From positions 34,420,651 to 34,484,650 of the forward strand of contig OX424558.1 in NCBI GenBank assembly GCA_949152475.1: a stretch of 64,000 nt of DNA, in the 5' to 3' direction. Numbering within the stretch: the first letter of the stretch is position 1; each line of letters starts with the position of its first letter. Below the pieces are notes generated by a model, which saw only the letters and a program-made list of their open reading frames with translations, did not search any database and had not been told where the DNA came from. Made by a program: the position numbers and the translations under genes. Shown here piece after piece: positions 38,530 through 50,500 of the stretch. The stretch comes from Terebella lapidaria (lineage: Eukaryota > Annelida > Polychaeta > Terebellida > Terebellidae).

Positions 38530-41500
38530 AAAAAAACAGACAAAAACATAAGGCCTCCCGATTTTCAATCGGGATGCCTAATTATTCATTTTGAATTCTG
38601 GTTTCTTGTTCACGTTTTTTTTTTCAACAAAAACACTTTGATATCCAACTATCCATACAGTTTATGGATAATATTACAAGATCAAATGAACCATCTGTAC
38701 TCCACGCATCCTGCATAATGGTGACTTGGATCACCATTTATATGTGTACTGTCTCTATGTATGTTACACTACACCATCACACATTCAAGTCATTGGAGGC
38801 TATTGCTTACAGCTCTATACAATAGGAACCCTGCCAAACCTTTGTTCAGTATGTTTATGCTAATACCTAACATGTTATATTGTGTACGCTGATTCTCGCA
38901 GAAACAAAACTATGCATTCATACATGTGGGGAAATATACCACAACTAAGAACAATAGAGAATAGTATGACACTGATTAGATGATTTTTTTTTCTCGGGGA
39001 ACTGCTTGTATATCTTGCGATAAAGCCAGTATAAGGTAGTTTCTATAGCACATTCAATTTTGATATCATCAGAGAAGCACAATTGTTCAAAAGTACACAA
39101 AAGTACTCAGAACCTCAAAATCTAACCAAGAATGTGATGATCGTTACATGTGTCGCTAGTAATGTGGCTATCTATCACATTCCTCTTGCCTTCATTCAAC
39201 TGTTTATTCCCCGATCGGCTTCCAAATGGGTCCTCCAACCCTATAATTTTATTTCCTACCTGTATGGCCTGCCCCTGGCCTCTCCCCCAGTAACAGGTAA
39301 GTTGACACAATTCGCACTTAGAGTTGGGCAGTTGTAATACATTATACACAAGCTCAAGTCACCTGTTGTGACAAGAGTGGACCTTCATGTACTTGATTGT
39401 ATGTGAATGATTATTGTGACAAGGTGCACCTTGCGTTTGTGACGGATTACTAATGCTGTAAATGTTGCACGTAAAAGAAATCGCCTATTTTAATACTGTA
39501 AAATGACTAATATTGGCAGACGATTTATTTGGCGGATTTCGCGGTAGGGGAAAAACCGCAAAGTTAAATCGTCCGCCAAATTAAGTAGACACATGCTAAG
39601 AAATATATGTGGTTTTGAAACCGCCAAATTAAATCTCCACCAAATAACGTGGGGCACACAACCGCCAAATTTAATAGCCGCCAAAATTAGTCTTTTTACA
39701 GTACACTAGCCCCTATCGGTGAACTCAAACGTGAATTTATTTTGCATATATTCAGTATATCTATGCCATTTGAATATCAGTACGTGAATTTATTTTGTAT
39801 ATATTCAGTATATCTATATCAGTATATCAGTATATATTGATTACTATTGGAAAAGATAATGGATATTGGAAAAGATAAGTACTAATCTCTACACATGTCT
39901 ACAGTAGACAAATCCAGTGAAGAACGTTGAATTTTTTAATGGAACAGGAAATTCTCTAGTGGAATTATAAATTGAAAAGAACACAGAGGTATCATATTCA
40001 TTCAACGCAACTGTACAGTGACCATACGTGTACAGAGTGGACATTGAGGTAAAAAGGCAATTACTTCATGGAATGGACAGGAAAGTGCTAATTCCGGTGA
40101 AGGCTCATTACCAACGAAGAGGTGCTGGAAATGCTCCGTTAACTGACACTAATGGTCTGTGCGAACAATGACGGAGTTACAATTTCCATCATTTCCTGTG
40201 TTCGTATTGCAAGTAACTATGGTAACCAGAAATGCAACAATTTTCTATTATGTTATAAATGAATGTACCCGTGTAATTTTCATGGAAAAATTTGTCAGGT
40301 ATTACTTAATTTTATCGTTATCATGTTATTTTGCTTTATTCATCACTTTGGAGTTCATAATATCTGATTCGAACGGACCCGACGATACTACTCATTTTCA
40401 AATTATGTCTTCAAGTTGTGAATTTTTTAAAGCATGTACTGATGTCTTGCAGCATGGTGGAGTCAAAGTGTTACTTATCCATCAAATCCTGTGTACGGCA
40501 AGGTACCAAGCCAGCTTCCTGACAGACTTGTCAGTCTACTGGTAATGAAGACAGATGATGCACGGCTAATGAGCACCACTGGGACTCTACAAAGAAGCAA
40601 GTCCACATATATTTGTTGGAGAGTCTGGACATTTCCTGGTGGAGAATCCGTCTCCGGAAGATTGGAGTCGCCCTTCCCCCCCACTTTCCCCTCCGCTCCT
40701 CCCGGAACAAAAGGCCATCTGCCGGCACACCACACCATAGGAAGGAACAGCCACCCCTCTCCCCTCCCCCTACTAAACTACACCCAGAGAGCCACCCACG
40801 ATATACTAGTAGTAAATCCAAGCCTGGATTCCTGTGCTAGAAGATAATCCCAGCAGTATACAACCTTCTTTAAAGATTCGGGTGGAATGCCTCTCCAGAG
40901 ACCACCGCTTCCAAATCCGTCCCCTGCTTCTTATATAAAGGCGAATGACCAGACCTTTCTTCCGATGACAAAGACGCTGTTCCTCCCAGCTTTATGACTG
41001 CCAGTTGGGTGGGGGTTCCTGCCCATGTGCTCGTGTGTTCTGCTTCAAGTAGCCGAGCCAAACAAAGCCAATTGTCTACTATTTAGCTGTCAGCGGTGTG
41101 TCATAGCTCCTGATTACCGGAGACATCCGGCAGGACTCCGGAAGATCTATCGATGTTCTATCCCTGCCTTCTTGTGGCAGGATAATGTGCATACACATGG
41201 GTATCAAGTATTTTTTTAATAAGAGGGTGGGCTGGGTTTTTTCCCCTGCTCTGGGGATTATTTCTTGCATGTGGCGAATGCCTGGTCTTGTTTCTCTTCG
41301 TTTCGGAAGCGGAGGCACCATTGTATTTCGAAGTTTAATCGGTATTCGATACGACAAAAACGTTAGGTAGTCATGCTGCAGCATCGCATAGATGTAGCAT
41401 TGCCATGGAAACTAGCTACAGATCTGAGATGCCTCACACTGTCTGCCAGTACAAAATACATGCAGCAGCAATATTCATGGCCGGTTTGATGTTTCGCTGT

Positions 41501-44500
41501 TGATTTATTGAATCAACAGACACGCAGTCATTTGCCTGGAATCATGTAAGCAAACATGCAAAGACTTGATCCAGTCAGCCACTAAAACTACCTTTTTCAA
41601 TGGGGCAGTCACCTGAATGATGCGATATTGCCACCAAGTGAGGTCGATTGGGCCGCCTGGGGGAACACTGGGAACAGTAGCAGAGCAGGTCAATTACAGA
41701 GTAATACAGTCACATCTATAGGGGCCAAGATGAGGGGTAGACTTGTATTCCTGGACCTCTCAATCAATAACTATTAAGGTAGAAGCAAGCTAATTGATTT
41801 TTACCCCTTGGCTCCCCACGTTCTCGACAACTCCCATGGTTGTAGATCTAACGTCTGGACCAAACTGTAGATGAAATCAGTTCAAGCAAATCAGACTTGT
41901 ACTGTGTGGGGAGTGGGTCCTTCAGTCTCAGTGATCACTATCAAAGGACAACGTCGGGCGGATCTCGACTGACTGTTGTCCGGACTCTTTCGATGACTTC
42001 ACCTGGCCTTGGGCTTGCTGATTTCCTTTCACCATGTTCAAGCGATGTCCCAGCGCCTTTTCATTAAAGCTGCTGGTACCGACCGCGGCTCAATATATTC
42101 TTTTCCATCCCCTTCTCCTATTTGGGACCCCTATCCCTAACCCAGTGTAACCGAGCTTACATCGTAAAAGGTAGGATATGACTCCGTGGGCAGGTATTTT
42201 GTCGCCCGACTTGGACGCAATTGTCCGTGGGAGTCCATTGATCGCTTCAATCTGTGCGCGGTCCTAAACAAGGGGCACTTGCGACCACAAATACCCACTC
42301 TAGACTTTTGTGAGGGGCTTAAGCTGGACAATAACTGGCCAATCTCCTACAAGATGTCCAAAGCCTTTAATCCCCCAGGAGGAAATGGCAGGAACGAGCT
42401 TGTACCTCAATCGGAAAACTTGGCCCGAGACTAACGGGTCAGCTAGGAGCTAAGGGTCTTGTGACGCATTATGTAACTTGAACAGTAATTGGACGATTAA
42501 ATCTGTCATTGATTACACCAGGAGAGAGAAAAACTGAATCATTTTGAATATAGCTGGAACATTCGCTCAATGCTGGAATTTATCGCTCAGCAATTCAGAA
42601 TGCACTTTTTCGCCCTGTGATGAATAATGAATATTCCTGTTGGCTACAGAGTATTGAATACAAAGAGTAGGTCAATGAGGTGACGGAATATTTATTAACG
42701 GACAATCTGTCTTGCATTCCCAACCTTCCAACTGCACCTTCCCATCCCAGAACCGGAAAAGATCTGTCCATGGAAACTCTCTATCTGTCAATGATGATGG
42801 TTTCACCAACTGAATCCACATATTTCCCTAAGACCTCCCAACGAAAAAACTGTCCAACGAAAATGATAGACCTATACTTATATATGCCTGTAGCTACACA
42901 ACAAGACGAAAACTTTCCACCAAGGACGTGAATTTCAAACAAACTTCCATCTAATTACCAACAACTAGTTATATACTAGTATAAATCTCCCGTAGAAAGG
43001 TCAGTCGCACACAAGAATAATGTTAACAAATGTTCCAACGCTTAGTGTTCGGTTAACACAAAATTCCAGCAATGTTTGTGTTGGCTCTACGTTTTTTTTT
43101 CTCTCCCCATCCAATGCTGAACTTTCCAGGCACAGAAACTCGTCAGGATCTTTGGCACCGGAGGACGCCAGTCTGGAGCGAATCTTTGCACACCTGTGCA
43201 TTCTACAGATCATCTCACTCGGGCACATCAACCTTTCAACTGACTACGTAGGAATGCTCTCCAGTTTTTTTTTTCTGCCCATTTTGACATCAATTGCTGT
43301 CTTGCATGTTCTCTCTTCGCATGTTCCCCCAGTTGTACATCAATTGATGTATGTTGAACTTTTTCTCAAGACTCGGTTCATGAATCTAGACATAAGACAT
43401 GGCAAACGGGATGTTTCATAACAACTTCTACTCAGCGAGACTGGACAAACTTGTTAATACCTGGATGTTGAAGGAGGGAAGATCTGCTCTTTGGAAATAT
43501 TCGCTTCAAAGAAATGTTTTGTAAACAAGAAAACGGCCAAATTATTATTGCAAACTGAACTGGGGAGCCCAACGATTTATTGGAAGTCGTTTTGAAATGT
43601 TTTTGTTCTAAACACCCATAATGACTTTCAACGGCAATAACTTTTTCCCGTGTACATTCAGTGGTTCGAGTTTCGCCTTTGTGTGCTGGCAGGTGCTATT
43701 TATAGATCGTAACATCGGCCATGATCGTCAGGGCAAAGCACTCAGCTGAATACCAAATATGATATCAGTATCAACCGATATTCCTGACTGCCAAAATATC
43801 AGGAAACTGGCTACAGGCTGTGTGATTTTAGCGATTACAATACTCTTTCGGAATATCGATAAGCTGACAGATTTCAACGAAGTGTAGAACCTTTGATTGT
43901 GGGAACTGACTTGAAAACCTAGACAGTGAAATCTTGTTCAAAGTTCTTCCTTATTTACTGACCATAACAACAAACTTGAAGATGAAAAACGATGAAAAAC
44001 TTGACAGAATTGATGTGATACTGTAGTTATTATTACTGCAAAGCAAGTTTTCGGTCATAATTTTGTCAACGCAAGCACACCCTTGGGTCTAACGTTCAAA
44101 GCCTGGATCATGTCCGGACCAACATATTGAGTTACCGATATTATTATGTTGATGGTATATTTCATGACCGTGAGCACAATGTAACAATTCACTTACTGTC
44201 AGCGCAAGAACCCGTAAGTAAATTCCTTACTATCACTTAAAAATTGTTCCCGATACAATTTCCATAAGTTTGGGCGATATCTGCATTCGATAAACGCTTA
44301 TGTTCCATAATTTATGCCCCATTCTCCCAAGTGTTCATATAACATTTTGTGACGATATTTGGAGGATGTCTTGCTGGACGGGACAGTTTACTTACGTCGG
44401 GATGCTCCTTGACGGGTACAAAAAGTTTTTCGGAGAGTGTGATTATGCTGCCGTTTGCCTCGGGCAAGCTGATTGGTTCTTTGTTAGTGTTGAAGTGGAA

Positions 44501-47500
44501 GAGGCTGCCTCGAACCTTGTTAACTTCTGCAAGACAGACCGAGAAAAACAAAATTGTTTACAGGGAAACGAAACAACGGCAACACGACAACTAAACAACA
44601 CCGACATTAGAATCAACTTAACGTGTAAATCAAATTAAGTGAAAACCAAGTTTACTGTACAGTAAGATGGATATAACCAAAAGGTTGTAGTGTTTTTAAA
44701 TTAAATGTTATGATTGAAACAAAAACGTCTACTGAACACTATAAATACATACATATAGTAACATTAAATATTTATGAAAACAAAGCCAAGACAAACATTG
44801 TTTGTACTGGTTAAACATACGTCTATGTGAAATGTACAACATCATAAATAAGCAACAGATTCAATTTGAAACATGCGGATTCAAATGTGATGAGAAATTG
44901 CAAAAACTACATGTGCGTAAATAAAATCTGTGGATATAAACTGCAAACAAAAGGCGAAACAATTCCTTTATATGGAAAGAAACATGATGGAAAGACATCT
45001 ATAGAGGAAACAAATTCTGGTCTTTAAATATAAATACACCCCTATAATATGGAGACATTCAAATGAAAATTTCAGCACAATACATTTTAGCATGTTATTT
45101 CATGTTAGTCAATCGTATACATATTAGTATCAGTTGAAGCTCAAAACTTATTGATATCTGATGATTAGTAAAAATATACTTGTAGCAATACAAAACATTT
45201 GGTATCTTATCAGTTTTAGTAAACATTGCTAATTCACAACATCCATGATGAACAGGCGCACAACAGTGGCAACTTGGTAGTGATTCAGTTGAAAATCAGG
45301 ATTTTTGCAGGCCTGTGAATGTCCAAAGTTCAGTTTGGTCAGCTGATTTCACAAATGATGCAAGTTGTTGATCAACTCAATACATTAGTGGGAGGGGGGG
45401 GGGGGTGGGGTGGGGGGCTGGTTACAGAAGGGGTGATGTTTTCATACATGATGGAAATATATATTTGTAATAGAATCTCATAATCGCTAATGGATTGCGC
45501 TATATGAAAGAATATACTAACTTTTCAGAACTGTTAGCTCCAGGAAACATTTTCTAGAGATAAATACCCGTCATTAGATGCACACATTATTACATACATT
45601 CGCAGTGACCTGATTCTCGACAAAGGGCCGGGAAATTAGTCTGTCGGGAGATCATCGTTGTAATAAGGGAAGAGCTTCTCCGCATGAAAACAGCAGTGAT
45701 CCGTTGAGTTACAGACTACATGACTGTATATTTCCCTGTCATCTTGCTACTCTACATGTGCGAAGTGGCTTTGGCCTTGTACGTCATTGATGTATACATG
45801 TATAAAAGGTGCTACGGAAGGCATATGACAATGTAATCACCAGGGCTTCACGAAAGGAACAACATGTATATCAGTGTATAGTCCTAAGTTACTGGTACAC
45901 TCAGGTATATATCAGGTTTTAATGGGGAAAGATGACCCTATTATAAGTTATTATGTTCCTGTTGATACAAGCCCCACCCTGCCTGCTACACCATTTTTCC
46001 CCGAACTCTACTGACCAGAAGATTGCTATTGATACCTGTATCCTGCTGACAGGATCGTTGTAACGATATTGTTGCCATGCCAATTCAGCATGACCACCGC
46101 ATTTGCTTGCATCTGGAGATAACACCAAATATGCAAAGGCCACAAGGACTAAAAGAAATACAGCGTATCTATATAGCAGTAGCCTAGTACATGTACATTA
46201 TGTGCCACCGCTGAGGAAGACAGCCGGGGGTAATCATATCAAGGGCTGGAGTGGGAGCGAAGTGCCATGTAGCCAATGGTCACAAATTACCCTTAACTCG
46301 ATCCTGTGGACCCTCCCAGCAAAGACAGGGATAATAGCACATGGTCAGGCGACTATATAGGTTATCTATAGGGTGTCTGGCTGTTGAGTGAATGGTGGCC
46401 TTTCTGGTATGGAGAATTTCTTTCGTATTATGGTTGGTTGGTTGGCACTCCCCGTCCGTAAAGGAAGGACTTCTAGAACCGGTAGCCAAATTGCAAGATG
46501 CTTCAGGTTATTTCGACAAATTTATATTTTGAATCAAGTTTGAATCCAACGGCGAACAAAACAGAAATTTTCGCTCTATTATCATGAGGCATACCAGTAA
46601 GTATCACCATTTTCTGATTGCAATCGCCAATTGTTCAAATATAATTCCATATTCTACTCCAGGGAAGAGCATGAAGAGACGATTCCATCGACATGAGTAA
46701 ATACCCAAGACGTGACAATATCGCATGGTCTTCCCCACGACAAACAAAACCTTGGTCACATCACAATCCCTGCCCAGTCCATCACGCATAAGTCATTGTC
46801 CCCCCCCCACCCCCCTTTATAAATTCTGGTTGGGAAGATGGATATATCACGGACATGTGTTAGCTGTAAATGTGTTATGCCAGATCGGGAAAAATTTTGG
46901 GAGGTGTCTTGAAAGGCAAGCTGTGAATTCTGGTCCAGATGATAACAGCGGAACAAATATTTATGAAATTTGGCAGATTTTCTGGTGCTGAAATGCTATG
47001 CGCCCTGCTACGTCAGGGGAAAAACGATAATTATCAAAATGCTGTTTCACATTATTCATAAATCCTTATCAGAAGTGACCTGAAGCTATGCTGCACTGAT
47101 CTGCGATGACCTGGCAGTAAATATCGAAATATGCCTTCCCAGCCATCATCCCCCCCCCAAAAAAAAACATATGCCTACAGCAGCACATCAGGCCATGGAG
47201 TGTTATCACAGGCCTGCCTCCCTAAGGAAACGAAACCTTGCACCACCCCACAGGGGTAAGATAGATAGATACAGACCCCCTGCGATCCAGATTTTACCTA
47301 TGTTTCCCGCCAAATCCCCCTCCCCTCTCCCATAAAATCCATGGCTGCTGACATTTCCAGGTAATTTTTCTTTCTCTGCAGGATATTCTGCTATTTATCT
47401 GCACGCGCCAGACCAGGTGAATTCATGCCCATACCCCCACCCCCCCCCCCCCCCCCCACAGGGGAAAAGCCTTTGGGGTCAAGACGGTTACAGACAACCA

Positions 47501-50500
47501 ATAAACACACATATACCTGGCAGGTAAACATCCACAGCTAAAACTTTATCTACAATCCAAGCCCTTCTAGAATTTCACAGTACTTTTTCAATGTTCTAGT
47601 ACATTTTGCCAGAAGATTTCACGTTTGCAGAAATGCCATGGAAAATTCATGCAGTAGATGCAGTTGAATGTTTGATGTTCTTTTTTTTCAAAAACATGTG
47701 TTGCAAACCAACTAAACATGAAATTTCTTGTCTGGTTCAGAATGTACTAGAAGTGTGCACTTTCACGACAAGGAAGTTTAGAAAACAGCAACAATACCGA
47801 AAGCACTCCCCGTAATTTGACGTGACGTAACATTTACATCAAGGGAAATCAACACACCTAGATTCTGATGGAACAGGACGAAAAAATGTACCTGTTATTA
47901 TGTCAAATCCAACGACATGCGATACCATGGCAACCGAGAATCTAGAAATGCCAATGCTAGATCTGCTATAGGGAAGAAAATGCGGCTGTATTTCTGTATC
48001 CCTGGAATATTCTTCATTCCAGATATCATAATGTGATCTGAAGGGGTGAGGGGTGGGGGAGGAGGAAGGGGGGGTACTGTATGGATCTAAGAAAGTGGGG
48101 TGGGGGGTGGTCAAAACCTGTCCCCTTCGTGAAATATCACCCACAGGTGAATGCGGAGCTGTTAGCTACTACGTCGTTTATCAGCTGTGATGGCTTGGTT
48201 GGTTTCTCTGACATCCCCAAAGTGAAACCCGCTTGTACGATCGGCCTTTCCTTGCCCAATTTATAAATATCTGAGAATGAGAGTTCTAAATTATTACCTC
48301 TCAATATCGTCCCACTTCTGCCTGCTCTTCAATATATTATTTTTTGATGGGCACACCCTAATCACTTACTGACATGTATCTATGAATATCAATATAACCG
48401 AGCCAGGCCAAAAATATCAGAATAATTCATAGAATGTATTGATAAATAGAGCACATATATCTTGGGAGATAGAGAAAATATATTCCAGGTCTTGAAGGTT
48501 GTTTTCAGGAAAAGTGGGTGGAATTTTATCACCCGACTAAATGCAGAATGTACAATGTGAATGTTCTGCACTCACGGGGCTCCTAATGGTCCATTTTATT
48601 CAGGAGGTAATCAATTTTGCTAAATGCACCATGTAAAAGATGCAAAGGATGATGGCATGGTATAATGGTCACACAGTTTAATCGAATATTTATTTTGCTA
48701 ATGGAAATATTGAGTACTTTAGACCAACTCGGTCACTGGGACCAACACCGCCATAAATAACTATACGTCTTCCAGGCAAAAAGAAATCTGATGGATGCAA
48801 ATTATTTTTTCACAAGACTGACAGGCATCAGACTTCTGCTTGCAGTCATGTCATGTACCTTGGTAATAAAAAATCCCTGAAGGACATTACTCACAAACTA
48901 TGTGATACATCACATGATCAGACAAAACAAAAGGAAGATGGGGACCCATTTAAAAACAATTCACCCACTTTCAATTTAGTGAAAAGAGAGCTTTCCTTTT
49001 TATTGGCGGAATTTTCTATATGTCCATATCATGGTATTCAACCCATTCATGACAGGGGTAATTTTTCGAAGGCGAATATCAGATGGTATTTCACCCATCT
49101 GCATAAATTTTCACTTTGGAGTTGAGCGTTTAGTCAAGGTGCCATCGATGTTGAAAGTGTCTTTTCAGTTTGGTCAGCCATAGGAACAATGAACAACAAT
49201 GGACGAAATGCATCATGGTTGCCAAGCTCCAGTTCCCCTTGCAATCATATACCTTGGCTGTCACAAAAACCCCAGGTATATCAAAAGATAGCCAGCCTTC
49301 CGTTACTTCTAGCCGCGGGCTGCAACAATTGTCACATACCCCTGTCACCAGCTGAAGTAAGATACTTCACGAAGTTGTGGTGACTGAACAATTTGGAAAG
49401 CGGAGGCGCAACATGAAATTCCAAGTCATTCAGGCCGTGTAGAATTAAAGACTACTGGTATTCAAGCTGAGATTTGCATGACTGCCCACATTTCTATAGG
49501 TGGAACGCCACGCTTCATTGGCTTTTCTAATGACAGACAGCCACTTGGCACAGGCATGAGGGGACACAAAAGAAATTGGTTTTCGCTGGCCCCCTTTTTT
49601 CTCCGTTTTCAGTCTGCATTTGCCCTCTGGTCTTTGTCAAGTCCGCACCAAATGTCAGGTCATCTTTTGATATGCGAGGGGACCCTATAAGTGGCAGAGA
49701 AATATTATTCCACTCTGCAGAGGTCTTTGGCTACCAAATACGTATGTCAACATCCGCGCTGGGGCTGGCGATAAATCCTCGCTCTTGGCTGGCGGACAAT
49801 CTGAAAATTTGCAAATCTGCAGGTCTTGGCTTGTATTCTGTTCTACACTGACATTGTCCCATAATCTGCACTGTCCAACGCTTGCTAACAGTTGGGCTAG
49901 AGTAAACAATCAGTGCCAAAAGCTTAGAATAGTAGCCCCCCTGAAAAGATATTCAAATTGGAGCACCTGTTGAATAGATGCCATGCCAAGTGCATATTGA
50001 ATAAAACCTATTATTTTCGTATTGGATTTGGAGGGGGGATCATGTAACCAGTGCCAAGGCCCCATGATGAAGGAGGCTACCGTCCTGAAATCTCTACTTT
50101 TAATACTCGGAAGCAATAAATGAAAAGCACTTGTACGTTATCATCACAAGCAGCCAATTGAGATGTGATACATGTATCACAAAATCACTGATCACATGCA
50201 ACAAGTGCCCTTGCGTGCACTTGTGACCTCGCTCTGTCGCGGTAAGCACGCCAATTAAACCCTCTATACCTGTCATATACATTAGCTCAATAATTAATAT
50301 ATACAGTGGATCCTGTGTTTTAAGACCACCCAAGGGACCCCAAAAAGGTGGTCTTAAATGACAGGTGGTCTCTCATGACAGGTTCATTTACATGATTAAA
50401 GGCCACTTGGGACCAAGTGGAGTGGTCTTAAAACACAGGGTGGTCTCTCAAACCAGGTGGTCTTTAACACAGGATCCACTGTATGTGAATTCAGCGAACA

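Larger units (their letters stand above)
37241..44395 (-). other. quaking intron 2, 7.2 kb
   Basis: No gene seen. It carries G16 (37959-37974) and G14 (38062-38075) runs, a repeat with long poly-A and a terminal hairpin (38220-38580), a MITE-like element (39496-39701) and a 53-bp direct duplication (39731-39840). The plus-strand frame at 43020-43421 is unsupported. Confidence 0.5.

Noticed and set aside
43020-43421. 133-residue plus-strand frame within quaking intron 2
   Set aside because: No recognisable domain, no splice context; composition typical of chance.
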